Positions 12,561-26,379 are shown, counted from the first letter of the stretch. The stretch: 64,000 nt of DNA from Parietaria judaica (GCA_954871525.1 OX940864.1:14874001-14938000), one strand, 5' to 3'. A program made the numbers and translations. Notes: generated by a model not told the origin, from the sequence alone.

Positions 12561-13451
12561 CAATTCAATACAACAAGAATTCAATTTAATTTCCCAATTC
12601 AAGACATTAAGAATTAGTCATCACCTGAGAAATTGATTTCAAATACAAGATCGGACCTGACTGAGACGAAGCAAGCTCCGTGGAGAAAGCACTCGGGATG
12701 AAGTCGGCAGAGCTTTCCGAAACCACCTATAAAAAAGAAAATAAAAAATCAGAGAACAGAGGGAGAGTGAATGGATAAAGGTTTTCCGGGCGTTTCGCCA
12801 ATGCCGACGCCGTGGGTCATTATTGTGCGTACCTCCAATTTCAGATGAGGGCGTTCGCTCCTTCGTTCTTTTTTTTTTCTTTCTTTCAATGCAGAGCTTT
12901 CTGTTGTGTGAGAGAGTCAAGGGCGTTCGTTCTTCCTCCTTCAAATCCCACCTCTGTATTCAATCGACTTAGGTGGGTGATTGAGAGCTGGAAAGGGTGG
13001 GTGATTCAATCACCTTTTCTCCTGAGATTGTGAGATTGAGAGGGTCGTGCGTGGAGTTGTGGGGGACTGAAATTTAGGATTTTTGGTTAAAGATTTTCTA
13101 AAAATATAACCACTCCCGCTGCCGCCTTTTTTTTTCCGCTGAAGAATAGGGATTAGGGACTATTAACATCGTCTTTAAAACTTAATTATTAAAATCTATT
13201 AATTAGCTATATTAAAAATAAATAAAATAAATAGGACTCGTTCTAGGTTCGCGGGAAAGAACGCGCGCCAATATTGTGTCGATCCTTAGAGTCAAACAAA
13301 TTGTCCCTAAAGGTGAAACAACAATTAAATTGAATTAAAATAAATCAAAATAAATCTTAGTTATATTTTCGTGTGATAATAGACAATTAGAGACAATTTT
13401 TCTGTTGTCTCTGAAAATTTAGTTGCTGAAACCAATTTTTCTTGTAGTAGC

Positions 13452-15480
13452 TTCCCAGGATACAACGGGACGACCACGAACTTCGGTTTAAGACTTAGTA
13501 AAAGCCCTAATTCGATTTTATCCACATCCATAATTCGAAAATTATATATAATATATATAAATAATAAATTTTCAATCCGACGGTAAAGATTAAATCTTAA
13601 ACCGATCCAACGGATACAATTAATTATATAAATTCGAAAAACTAAGCTTGGTCACCAAGCTATTAGTTTCGAATAATATTTAAGGTTAAAATCAATTATC
13701 TTAATCCAACAGTTGATATTATGAAAAGGCCATAGTCTTATGCCGCAATTATGAAAAGACCATAGTCTATCCATTCGAATGTTATATTGTTCCACATTCC
13801 AAGGCATAATTCGATTTTATACAAATAATATATATAAATATATATTATTTATATATTAATATAAATCTATTAATTATTAATTAATTATTAATAAGATATT
13901 AATAATTAAATCCAAATAAGTAAATTATATTAATATCCTCTGATCTCAATATCACACGTTTAAATGTCATGGTGCCACACCATCATTTAAATTCGTGACA
14001 TGTGATTTAATTTCATAGTTTACCGAAACGATCACAACCTCTAAATCACAAACCGTATGTCGAAACGACTTGGTTTCAAAAGCAAAGTTTCTTAGAATTT
14101 AATTTCCAACAACTTTCATGTTGATAGAAAATCCAAATTCTACTTTCTTTTGCCAGTTTATTTCGGTTACCAAGATATGGTACTTTTGCCACGCAACTGA
14201 TAAAACTATCTGATGCCTGTCACAGACTTCAGTTTTATAAGTCTTGCCAAATGATTAAACATCTCAAAATGTTCCTATCACGTACGTATCATCCGTTACG
14301 GAGCTATCCTGGGGAACATGGACCCGTATCACTTAAGCTCCAACGAACTGCTAGGGTGTTCGTCAAACATCGGTGTTATTCCACTATAAACCCGAGGCTG
14401 CACTCTTTAGTGATACAGTATATATTATTCCTTTTATTACAGCAGGGTGTCCATTGATACAATCAAATTCGGGTTATTGATCTTTCACTTGATGATCCAC
14501 ACATGAGCAGGCGGTTTCTACCGTTATGCCCCTCATTGCATTTTCATTCCTGACTCAGTCAGTAATATCATGAGTAACCCACTTATGGTTTCGATTCATA
14601 AGTTGCGCACGGGTACCTCTCACTTCTCACCACCGATAATCAAGAGAATCATCATAACTCTGAAGAGAGCTGTGTGGTGCCCATGTCTATGACCAAGCTA
14701 CCCTTACGGCTGACTATCATGTTCCCAAAATAATAGTGTTGGGAACAACGGTAATATATTGTGTTATTTAACGGTTAAATCAAAGAACAATCAAGCCAGC
14801 AGCTTAGACTCAAAATCACTCAGGACTTAGATCAAATATTTATTTGATCATCTACTAGTGACTCAACTCCAAGTTATCAGTGACGGTCTTATATGATAAC
14901 TTCCGAAGTTTAAGTCAGGTTCAGTCCAGTATGAAGACACTTCATACTTAATGTACTTCTAGTGAGTGTGACACACACAAAATCCAGAATAGGATTGTCA
15001 CTTAATCACGCTAATGACCTTATACGATTAATGAGCTCCCACTCAGTTAATCAGGTCACAGACATTTTAAGTTCATTTATTATGATTATTAATTTTTCCT
15101 CACATTGACTCTGTTGTGATAATAATAACATAATTGCATCCTTTATGAACTAAGGATCAAACATTATATTTTACTCTACCATAAACTATAATAAGATTAA
15201 CATAATAAATACATCTTTTATTCAACGACTTATTATAATCTTCTACAAATGGATAAATATATCTTGTTATGGACACACATGTCCAACGCGATAAGCTACA
15301 GTATTATAAGTTTTCCGTTGGTTAATGGAATAAGTATCGATAAATTCATCGAAAATGACAAGCGATTTATCGACAAATTCGGTAAGTTGAATCTTGAATA
15401 AGATGACTAAACGGATAGTCCGCCACGTACCCGAACCCCACAAGATTCGACATTTCCAAAGAAAACGAAGACGAAGAAAC
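13452..15480. other. Unassigned repeat-like intergenic DNA
   Basis: About 2 kb without a credible open reading frame. It has an AT-rich section (13500-13990), then a more complex, evenly balanced section (14000-15290) that ends around ATATCTTGTTATGGACACACA. Its composition resembles the non-coding part of a retroelement LTR or large non-autonomous derivative, but I could not find paired LTRs, a primer-binding site or target duplications. I make no family claim. Confidence 0.35.
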
Positions 15481-15488
15481 GAGAAATG

Positions 15489-17239
<1,751 letters not shown>

Positions 17240-17691
17240 ACCTCTTCAAGAATTTTCACTATTTTTTTTCTTTTCTTTCAAACTTGTTACCCAAGTATAT
17301 GTAATTTTGTCAATGACACCCTAGATCTTTTGTTTGATTACTTTTTGAGAACTAGCTAGATATGGCTGCAACGAGCGTCAAATTTATTGATTATAAGCGT
17401 GCAATTTGAGAAAATGGATGGTGTCACTTTAGTACTAAATTGATTATAACTCAATGAATCAGAATGAAGAACTGATAGATGGAAAACTTTGGAAGCCAAG
17501 AACTCAAATATCAATTTCAAAATGAAGCTTCAATGTTGGTATGAAGCTTTTGGAGGTTTACGAGCATTGGGCCTAGTGCTGGTGAGATCAAGGTTTAAAA
17601 ATTCCCGGTGTACTCGGTGACACTGTTCAGAGATAAACTGCCCGACTGCAACTATGATAACGAATATGAAACTGAGATTGAGGAGCTTTTA

Positions 17692-20213
17692 GGGTGTGTT
17701 TGTTTAGTCTTAAGGAGCCTTCTTAATAGGTTAATCTTAATGGGTAAGATGTGAGGCCATCAAGAGCATTTGATTTTTATCAATTATAAATCTGAATAGG
17801 TCGGTCAGACCCACAATAACATCTGAATGGAAATTTTGTCTCTTCGATTCAATGTTCTCTTTTTTTTTTTCTCCTTGAACTCCAGCGACCCCCAAACTTC
17901 CCCTTCACGACTCCTGTGAAATTAGAGGTCGCCCTTCTCGTACGATCGTGCTCAGCCTCCGGCGACCTAGCTCAGTCACCGGCGACCTGAGAGACCTAGC
18001 TCAGCCACCAGTGACCTAGCTCTACCACTGGCGACCATGCTCAGAAGCCTTTCAGCCACCAACGACCTTCTCTCTTCGACCTGGGTTGATTTATCGATCG
18101 AATCCTCAATCGATTCTTGTGAGTTTTCTGATTTTTATTTCTTTTCTGGGTTGAAGATTTTGTTTTTTTTTCCTTGTGTTTCATTACTGTAGTTGATTTT
18201 CTGAGTTTTCTATATCTTCAATCGATCTTCATGAGTGTTCTAAGTTTCTTTATATCCCCAATTGATGAAATCCTATATCCACATGAGTTTTCTGATTTTT
18301 GTTTCCATGTGGTTGGTTTCGTTGCTCTGTATATACCACAAACTGCAGGTTACTTTCAATCTCATATTTTTAGGCTCTGTATTGTGAAATCAGGTTGCTT
18401 TTTTAGTTTGAAATTTTGAGAATTTAAGCTTGAATGTTTATATCTGCAAGTTTACTTATCAATATCTTGTATGTTATGTATGTCTCCACAACTTTTACAT
18501 ATCAATATCTTGATCTTTGTATGCTTGAATTTTTTTCAATGGAACTTCATTTTCAGATTTAAATGGATTTTATTTAAAACTTATTAGTCTAGTATAGTTA
18601 CTCTATATTTCTTGGTTTACGATTTGTTTGTACAGCCAGTTTGTGGTGTTAACTTCCGTTGGTGTTTATAACACAAATTCATTTCTTGATTTGAAACATA
18701 TTCTATTTTGTCCAGTGAATATGGAACACGCTTATGAGAAAAGAACTCTCTCTTTGGAGGAATCCTGACATAGAAAAAACATTTTTAGAGACATATATTC
18801 AAGAGGTATCTTTGAATGAAGACTTGGAAGTAGTTTGAAACCAAGCTCTTGGATTAAAGTTAAGGAAGTATTAGAGACCACTCATGGTTTTGCTTCACAA
18901 AAGCAAATGAAAAATCACTATGACTATCTGAAAGACAAATATCAAGTTTGGTTGCCAATAACCATGAAAACGGGAAATGTTTATGATCCTACAACTAATG
19001 CCATTCTAATGTCAAATACAGAATGGGATGGGTATATAAAGGCAATTTATATTCATCTAGTATTAATATTATTGTTTTTAACAACTAAGCTCTTGATTAA
19101 TTTAATCTGTATTTTGATATTTGGTCATAGGCACATCCAAAGGCTAAAGCATTGAAAAGCTTGCCTCTACCATTTCTGGATCTTTGTAGAGCGCTTTTTT
19201 ATGGTATTACTGCAACATGATTTTATGGTTGGAGTCCTAGTTGCACGAACCCCAGGCCTTGACTTTCTTCTTCATCTCCGGTTATTGACCTAGATGCTTC
19301 TCTTGAAGAAAATGGGCCAACTAGTGAAAATGATGATATTGCTAATGTTTCTAAATCTCAATTTTCCAATCCTTTAGGCGGACAGAAAATGAGAAAGAAA
19401 ATAAAAGTGTCACCTCAAAATGAAATTGATGATGAGATGCGTTTAGCATTGAAGACACTGAATCAAAATGATGGTGGCCCTACTTATGAAGAATGCAAGG
19501 CAAAATTAGATGAACTTAGATGGGAAGAGCCTTTATACTCTGGAACTACTCTTGTTTTTTTGTGAGGGAGCGATTATAAAGGCATGGATGAGCTTAAAGG
19601 AGGTTAATACTTTTGAGATTTGGGTGACAGCTGCGGAGAAGAAGTTAAGATTTTTCTAATTTAGTATTTTGATGTATCTTTTGTCGTGAACATGTGCTTT
19701 GTGTTTGTGATGTACTTTGTGTTTGTGTCATGAACAAATATTATGATGTGTTTTTTTATCATGAACTAATATGTTAATGTTTTTTTTTTCATGAACATGT
19801 GTTCTGTTTCATGAACAAAGTTGTTTGTGCTTTTAATATTATGATTTTTTTTTCTTATGTTATGATTTTTTTTTATCACGAATTAATATTTTGATTTTTT
19901 TTTGTCATGAACATGTGTTTTGTGTCATGAACAAGGGTGTTTGATGGATTTTAATTACGAATAAATATTTAAATAATTTAAATATTTATTTTATGATAGA
20001 TATAGTTAAATTTATACTAAAATAATTACTTTTTGCTTAATACTATGTAAAAAATAACTTAATTAAAAAAAATGATACTACATTTAGATCTGCATTCAGA
20101 TCTTAAAACAAACAGACTTAATTTTTAGGCATTCAGATCCAGATGTAAGATCTTAATATTCAGATGTGTATTCAGATTCAAATGTCTGAATCTTAATGCA
20201 AACAAACACACCC
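17692..20213. mobile_element. PIF/Harbinger-like element with TTA target duplication
   Basis: The ends are a perfect 14-bp inverted pair, GGGTGTGTTTGTTT at 17692-17705 and AAACAAACACACCC at 20200-20213. They are flanked by the 3-bp TTA duplication (17689-17691 and 20214-20216) diagnostic of PIF/Harbinger and Tourist elements. The element is about 2.5 kb. It carries a Myb/SANT-like gene remnant (18723-19660) but no DDE transposase. A long pyrimidine-rich 5' section (17840-18180) contains several copies of a GCGACCTAGCTCAGYCACC-type motif at about 17950-18050. Mobilisation would need a transposase from elsewhere. Confidence 0.85.
18723..19660 (+). pseudogene. Myb/SANT-like DNA-binding (Harbinger ORF2-type) protein, broken
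   Basis: Joined frames read RNPDIEKTFLETYIQEVSLN, then (after a TGA at about 18836) KPSSWIKVKEVLETTHGF, QMKNHYDYLKDKYQVW and TEWDGYIK. An apparent GC-AG intron (about 19042-19131) leads to AHPKAKALKSLPLPFLDLC. Further downstream comes ECKAKLDELRWEEPLYSG, and in another frame KAWMSLKEVNTFEIWVTAA. This is the Myb_DNA-bind_3 (L10-interacting MYB-like) architecture found as the accessory ORF of PIF/Harbinger elements and in domesticated host genes. In-frame stops and frame changes mark it as a pseudogene. Its position inside the TTA-flanked element supports transposon origin. Confidence 0.65.
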
Positions 20214-20216
20214 TTA

Positions 20217-22000
20217 GTCCGTCTAGATGGTGGCCACGTGTTCGCGACTTGTACTGAAACGACTCGAATGAGAAGAATGAGAGAGGTATTGAAGGAGTTT
20301 AGAGAGCCTTAAATCCGAATATAATTTGCAAAATGTTTCAAAAGTTAGAGGTAGAACAACGGAGACAGGGCTGCTGAAACAAGATTCGGAAGCTGTGAAC
20401 TTACCTTCTTGATCTCGGTATCTTTTATTAATACTGAGATCAGGAAGGCAAGTTCGGACCTTCATAGAACATGACCGATCGCAAGAGGAGCATTGGAATA
20501 TTCGGTAGAATACAGCAAGCAAATCTTGGTAACAAATCCGGGCATCACTGCCAACCAAGATCAAATATTGTACCGAAAAATTGACCAATTTTTCAGAAGG
20601 AAGAAATGAAATAAGCAAAGCTGCAAGGAAGAATGAAAAAAAAAAAAGAAAAAAAAAAAGAGCTTTAGAGCTCCAATTGTAAACTAATGAGGAAGACCAA
20701 AAATAAAGAGGGAGAATAATAAACCTAAAAATATATAAAAAGTAAAAACTAAGACTATATAAATAAAATGTGTATAACTAATTGATATATGTGTAAAACT
20801 ATTAAACTGAGTGAAAAAATAGGTACCATTTCCCATAATAATTTTTTTAAAATGAAACTTCACTCTAATCAACATAGGTATCTTTCGTTTAAAAATAATA
20901 ATAAAAAAAGGAATATGCCACCGTCCAACAAAGTTTTGCCCCCCAAATAAATATATTCCAACGGGATAAGTCCTAAGTTGATGTTAACAGCTTATAAATA
21001 TAATTCCGTACTAACATCTCATAATATTAGTTAATTTGTTGCATGTTTTTGTCATTATTCACATCATTCATACAATATTTGTAATTTTTATCTCATGATT
21101 ATTTAATATCTTCGTAATTAATATGTAGTTTGTTGGGAGGCTCCTTTCCTTCACATTTGTTCAATAGAGAAGTATTTATTAGATTAATACTGTTTATTGG
21201 GAACGTGATACGTGTTTTCACATTCCACTCATTTATTGGGATATGATTGTTTAAGAGAGAAAAGAGGATTTCCATTGATGAGCTTGAAAAGAAAGAAATA
21301 CACTAGTGTTTAGGTTTATATGCAAGAGTTTCATAAGACTAATCTACTCAGCGTTAATTTGAGTGTGATCGCCTAATCTACACCGAAACTCTAAAGACTC
21401 GATGCAGAAGATGCAGAACAATCAGAATTGATCAACAATAGCAAACTTTAATTAAAAGAGTTACGTAATGAGGATATTTAAAAAATTTCACACGGTTTGT
21501 TGTTGGCCTAAGGTGGGTTTTTTTTTTTTTTTTTTTTCATTTATATTGTACACATTATACTTTACACGATGATTTTGCACCATATGTCGTGGAATTTAAT
21601 ATTTGTAATCCTGAATTAATTATTTGGTGAAACTCAATGTTTTGTTTAAATATCCCCGTACTTTTCAAGACAATGTTTTTTAGTAAATTACAATAAAATC
21701 AAATAATTATTGTACTATATACATAGGATGGTACCATAAATATACTTAGTTTACTAAAATGAACATCAATGAAACAAATAGTTCCAAAATTATTCCATTT
21801 AAAATATAATTTTCCTATTTCATTTCATAGTGATTTTTAATTTTCTTATTACTATAGTACTATTATTGTACGAGTGAAGGGAATATCGTCCTTTCTAATT
21901 CTAAAATAGAAATTATTTTATCAAAAAAAAAAATATATCAGTCATTATGCATCACGATCCATAATATTATATAGCAAAATATAATCATTTATAATTTACG
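20217..22000. other. Intergenic spacer; one unrecognised minus-strand open stretch
   Basis: A 131-codon open stretch on the minus strand (20618-20223) starts immediately beside the Harbinger element. It contains an AAG|GTAAGT splice-donor-like site near 20405, but I recognise no domain and would not call it a gene. The rest (20640-22000) is AT-rich with poly-A and poly-T tracts (about 20637-20660 and 21518-21538) and no coding signal. Confidence 0.4.
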
Positions 22001-22134
22001 TTCTTATCTTCTAAACAACCGTAAGACTATCGTAAATGCATTGTGCATTATATCTATATATACACAAACATTATTGCCCGTAAATACATATAGCTTATAA
22101 TTGAGTTCTTCAATTGATAGTGCACAAAACTGCC
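21995..22134 (+). promoter_or_regulatory. Putative core promoter and leader of 2-ODD gene B
   Basis: The stretch upstream of ATG 22135 is conserved with the inverted fragment at 4319-4503: ACGTTCTTATCTTC, CTAAACAA, a TATATATA box near 22055, TACACAAACATTATTGC and a TTGAGTTCTTCAATTGATA leader. Conservation between two separated copies marks the ancestral promoter; function is inferred. Confidence 0.5.
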
Positions 22135-24242
22135 ATGGAAGGTTACAACAGAATGAAGGAATTGAAGGAGTTCGACGAGTCAAAGCTCGGAGTCAAAGGG
22201 TTGTCGGATTCCGGGATAACTTCCATTCCCAAAATCTTCGTTCATCCACCGGAATCGCTCTCCGACGTAGCAAAGAAGCCGGGTTCTCAGCCGTCGATTT
22301 TGATCCCGGTGATCGACCTCTCCGGGATTGAATCCCCATCAGAGCGTACGAAGATCGTGGACCAGGTCAAACACGCTGCAAAGACATGGGGATTCTTTCA
22401 AGTGATCAATCACGGGATCCCGCTCTCCATCCAAAACGCTACAGTTTCGGCCGTCAAGGCCTTCTTTGACCTACCCGCCGACGTCAAAGCAAAGCACTAC
22501 AAGCAGCTGATGGCGGCGCGTGGCGTGATGTATACTAGCAATCTCTTCCAGACAGCTGCTGCCAGCTGGCGCGACTCTCTCCATGTCCGGGAGCTGCCGG
22601 AGGGGGAAGAGGAGGAGGCGGAGGTTCCACAGGTTTGCCGAAGGGAGGTGGTCGCGTGGTTCTCACTCGCCACCGGCGTGGCGGAGGTCGGTTCATAATA
22701 AATATACTAGTGTTCGGGATATCTTCTAGTAGATATTGATAAATGTTAAAGATATTATTGAGATCGCGATAGGATCCCCGAATAGATATAAAAGAATAAA
22801 CGAAATCTTAGTGTTTAATTCGAGAGTTACACCGGGAAACTGCTCCAAAGATGTCTTCCAAGCACAAAATCAAACAATTGAAACATGAAGGAAAACTCTA
22901 ATATGTAACCACGTATTAATAAAATAAGAAGCCCTAATCCTATCGTTATTATTAAATACTTTATACTCTTAAATAGTAATACAACTAAAACACCTTCGTA
23001 CGGCTTTTAAATAATTATACACCTAAAAACAAACTAATTAAATGTAATTCAAAGCTGTAAAGATCTTTAGGTTATAAGAGTACTAGAACTTCTAAATTGG
23101 TATACTAAGTTCTAAAAGTATTTTTGAAATAATTATAAATAAGGGATATATAATAGTACCTAGCAAATAGCAAAAGCAACAGAGGTCCTATAATTTTTTT
23201 AGCGGCTAAAATATCTAATATTAAAAAAATTATTTAAGCACAACAATATGTATAACTGCACCTATCAATGTTGTTCCTCGTTGCCCTTGTTACATTAGAT
23301 ACTTATGTCACAAATATCTCTTACGAATAGAAATGTTTTTGTTGAAAGAGAGTTATTTTATTATTTGTTATCAAAGTTAACTATAACTAGAATTAAGTAT
23401 ATTTTAATTCCTATTTATTTGAAATTATTTTCCAATAAGGTCTTGATGGAGCTGTTTGCGGAGGGTCTGGGACTGGAGCGGCACAGACTCAACGAGCTGT
23501 CATTTCTGGGGAGACGGACTCTGGCGGGGCAATGCTACCCGTACTGCCCGGAGCCGGATCGGACGGTGGGCATTGCTTCTCACACCTGATGCAGAACCAG
23601 ATCCAAGGGCTGCAGGTGAACAACGACGGTGTTTGGGTGGACGTGAAGCCTGAGTGTGGTGGCTTGATTGTCAATATTGGTGACCTTTTTCAGGTGATCT
23701 CTCTCTCTTCATATATACATATACATACACATATTTTTGTACAAAATGTTTAAGTATGTATAAATTAGCATGATCTTTGCGACATAAGAATTTGCTTGAC
23801 AAAGTCTATATATTATGTTGTATATGTAAAAACTTGCGTTATCCGTACACGAAAAGAATGGAAAAGTTTACGAAAATCATATAATAATAGCCAACAGTGC
23901 ATATTCAAGATCTTCATGGATTATATTACATACAACAGTACATAATTTACATATACCTCTATTCTAATGATCTATTGGTTATATCAGATAGCGTCGAATG
24001 GAGAGTACAAGAGCGTGCAGCACAGAGTGTTAGCCAACTCTTGCCAAGAAGCTCGCATCTCCGTCAGCATGTTTTTCACCCTCGACAAATCGATAACCGA
24101 CGGTCTCTACGGGCCTCTGCCGGAATTGTTGTCACCGGAGAAGCCAGCCGTCTACCGCGATTTTACCGAAGAGGAGTTCCTCCAAACATACAGGGTCAAG
24201 GCAATAGGCAATAAGCGTCTCGTCGAGAGAGTCAAAATATGA
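22135..24242 (+). pseudogene. 2-ODD pseudogene B (ACC-oxidase-homolog type) with 22-bp deletion in the active site
   Basis: The start is ATG 22135 in the strong context GCCATGG; the protein begins MEGYNRMKELKEFDESKLG, the standard N-terminus of this group. Exon 1 (22135-22686) carries IPVIDLSGI-type (ILIPVIDLSGIESPSER), WGFFQVINHGIP and ASWRD. A paralogue-specific gap (22687-23439) follows, then exon 2 (23440-23693) with YPYCPEPDRTVGIASHT, and exon 3 (23988-24242) with SVQHRVLANS and RISVSMFF. Compared with the duplicate at 41691-41966, exon 2 lacks 22 bp after the CACAC at 23584. This removes the Asp of the HxD iron site plus GTILTVL, shifts frame and creates an immediate TGA. All other motifs, including the distal His and RxS, are kept. 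It is nearly intact otherwise, so silencing looks recent. Confidence 0.85.
22687..23439. other. Gene-B-specific intervening sequence (intron or insertion)
   Basis: These 753 bp interrupt gene B between GVAE and VLMELF codons, a place where paralogues A, C and E run on without an intron. It starts GTCGGTTC and ends CCAATAAG, giving usable GT...AG borders. The pentamer AGGTC is present at both junctions, which could be a 5-bp target duplication or simply the AG|GT splice context. The interior is AT-rich with no coding or TIR signal. Confidence 0.5.
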
Positions 24243-24670
24243 TGCTATCAACTATATATGTGTGTGTAAGTTCTGATTCTGAATCAATATCTTTTCTTTC
24301 TCGAACTGAAATAATGTATCTCCGTCAGTGTGCTGTAAAATATGAAATCCTTGTTGTGTTTATTGATGTCTTGTTGCGTTACCATTAATTAAGAAACATC
24401 TTTTATAAATTTTACAGTAATTTGCGTTTAATTATTGTGTCTTGTGGCATGTTCAAACATTGACTAGGTCTAGGAGTTTAGGATAGTCAATGTTCAATAT
24501 TCATGGCTTCAACATATATATGGAGAGGCTCAGAGCAGCATGTTCGCCTAATGGCAATACATGCAACATTATCATTACAATTTCCAACGGCACCGTGTTC
24601 CATAAACAAACGTGTTAACGTCCTAAATATCGAAATCGATGAAAAAATGATAAACTTTATTTTACGGGTA

Positions 24671-25381
24671 TATTTTTTTTATAAAAAAAACCTGATTGTA
24701 TTAATTAAGCCAAACCAGAGGGGAAATCCCTTGACAAATCGGATACAAGCCATTCGGGGAAATCCCTCGACCACATGTCGGGGATTATGCCCAATAGACG
24801 GTTCTTAGCTACTCTATTTGCAACCTCATTACAAGATTTCGGGATCCAACGACACCTTAATCTCGGCCTCACCTCGTGGAGGAGGTGCGCGATGTCCGCG
24901 ATAATCGGGCCTTGAACGCTATTAAGCTTACCCCGTTGACAAGTTGAGACGCTCTAAGACAATCGGTCTCCAAGCTCGCCACCCTCCCAAAACGCTCCCG
25001 GGCAAAGGTAAGACCATCTCGGATTGCATGGCATTCCGCGGTCACCGGAGAATCCACGTTCACAAGTAAGCGTGCTACGAAGCCGAGGAGCTCCCCGCGG
25101 TGGTTCCTCACAACTCCACCAATCGCCGCTTTACCTGTGCTCTTATCCCATGCCGCATCCACATTGAGGCTAAGATCTCCGCGTATCGGGGCAAGCCAAG
25201 CTTCTTGTCGAACCGGTGTGCTCCCCGATGAAACCTCTGAAGAGCGGTTGCTTGTCTTGAAGCTTTGGAACCAACACGCCACCTTCACAAACCACACCGC
25301 CGGTTTATGGGCTTTGTGGTCGAAGAGGCTAGTGTTCCAATCGGACCACGACGCCCAAACAAAACCACAAAAAAAAAATCA
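24671..25381 (-). mobile_element. 5'-truncated LINE (non-LTR retrotransposon), copy 1
   Basis: The insert is flanked by a perfect 12-bp target duplication ATTTTACGGGTA (24659-24670 and 25382-25393). Its 3' end on the minus strand is A-rich (TTTTTTTTAT tract on the plus strand at 24672), as expected of target-primed reverse transcription. Only the terminal RNase H-like domain remains, so it is a 5'-truncated copy inserted between gene B and gene C. Confidence 0.85.
24869..25297 (-). pseudogene. LINE RNase H domain fragment, copy 1
   Basis: The open stretch encodes LSLNVDAAWDKSTGKAAIGG, VVRNHRGELLGFVA, TAECHAIRDGLTFARE and ETDCLRASQLVNG. This is the C-terminal RNase H (RVT_3) type found at the end of plant L1-like LINE ORF2 proteins, with the catalytic D-E-D pattern recognisable (NVDAAW, AECHAI, ETDC). 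Reverse transcriptase and endonuclease are absent. The C-terminus past LIAFKARLS looks frame-shifted. Confidence 0.75.
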
Positions 25382-25532
25382 ATTTTACGGGTAATACTTG
25401 TGCGCTTGTTCTGTCTGATTTGAGACCACTATGCCCTATCGCCACTCAATCATTGACCGACAGGGCTGGGCATCACCAAGCTTCATTAATTTCATGCCCA
25501 ACTCCAAAACAACCAAGCACAAGAATACACCC

Positions 25533-26241
25533 ATGGAAGCCAAAGAAATCTTCGATTCCCGATCTCCGCTTTCAATCCCGGTGATCGACATCTACGGGAT
25601 CGAATCCCCATCAGAGCGTTCGAAGATCATTGACCAGGTCACACGCGCTGCGAAAACTTTAGGGTTCTTCCAGATGATCAACCACGGAATCCCGCTATCC
25701 GTAAAAAGGCTGCCCTCTCGGCCGTCGAAGCCTTCCACGAGCTCCCCGACGAGGCAAAGTAAAAATACATCAATCCACGTGGCGTGATGTACGCGAGCAA
25801 CACTCACCAATTCTCGTCTGCCTCCACCGATGTTGCGGTCGCTGACTGCCGGCTCGACACTGTCTGGATCATGGCGCTGGATTCCACCAAAGGAGGAGAT
25901 GCCAAAGATGCTCCGGCATGAGGTCGGTGAGTGGGTCCCTTACGCTGCCGGCGTGGCGGAAGCTCTGACGGAGGTGCTGGCCGAGGGGCTGGGGCTGGAG
26001 AGAGCGAGGCTCGGCGAGCTCTCGCTGCTGGGCGACAAAGTGATTATGGGTCATCGCTACGTACCCTTACTGCCCCGACTCGGATCGGACGGTCGGGCTC
26101 GGCTCTCACACTGATGCCGGGTTTTTCACGGTCGTGATTCAAAACCAGCTCTCTGGGCTGCAGGTGCTGCATGGGGGTTCGTGGCTGGACGTGAAACCCG
26201 AGCCAGGTGCTCTCATGATCAACATCGGCGACTTATTTCAG
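25533..26241 (+). pseudogene. 2-ODD pseudogene C, copy 1 (exons 1-2 region only)
   Basis: The start at ATG 25533 (MEAKEIFDSRSPLSIPVIDI) is chosen because gene E begins the same way (MEAQE). Both lack the ~35-residue N-terminal segment of gene B. Recognisable motifs are AAKTLGFFQMINHGIP, HEVGEWVPYAAGVAEALTEV, EGLGLERARLGELSLLG, the HTD pair (CTCACACTGAT at 26104) and MINIGDLFQ, ending at a donor AG|GTTAGT (26241). Lesions are a 1-bp deletion near 25708, TAA at 25760-25762, a frame change near 25890 and an insertion within GCTACGTACCCTTAC near 26060. Exon 3 does not follow because the duplication breakpoint lies in the downstream gypsy element. The same lesions occur in copy 2, so it died before the duplication. 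Confidence 0.85.
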
Positions 26242-26379
26242 GTTAGTGGCTGAATCGGGAATTAAATTTGAGCTAGATTTAATTTTTTTACTAAAACTTA
26301 TATTTGGATAGTTGGATATTTATGTTTAAATTTTGGTAAATAAAAAAATGAATTAAATTAAAATTTTATAGGAGTTTAC

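Larger units (their letters stand above)
4082..13451 (-). mobile_element. CACTA (En/Spm) DNA transposon, ends approximate
   Basis: Both diagnostic CACTA genes are present on the minus strand: a TnpA/Ptta-like gene (5351-6934) and a TNP2 transposase (7428-10957). Possible termini are a 10-bp inverted pair, GCTACTACAA at 4082-4091 and TTGTAGTAGC at 13442-13451. They resemble the CACTACAA CACTA end but are not identical, and I found no 3-bp TSD. Subterminal regions on both sides (4840-5150 and 13290-13420) repeat short GAGACAAT / ATTGTCCCTAA motifs, as expected for TnpA-binding arrays. The left terminus is the weaker one. The true end could lie near 4840, which would put the 2-ODD fragment at 4253-4503 outside the element. 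Confidence 0.75.

Noticed and set aside
13452..15480. LTR or LARD element upstream of UBI-L40
   Set aside because: The composition is suggestive but no paired LTR, PBS, purine tract or TSD could be found.
20223..20618. 131-codon minus-strand open frame beside the Harbinger element
   Set aside because: No recognisable domain, no homologue among the families here, and a splice-donor-like site in its middle; not enough to call a gene.
25431..25532. Upstream in-frame ATG extending gene C by 34 codons
   Set aside because: The extension has no family similarity and begins 40 bp past the LINE target duplication; gene E supports the start at 25533.
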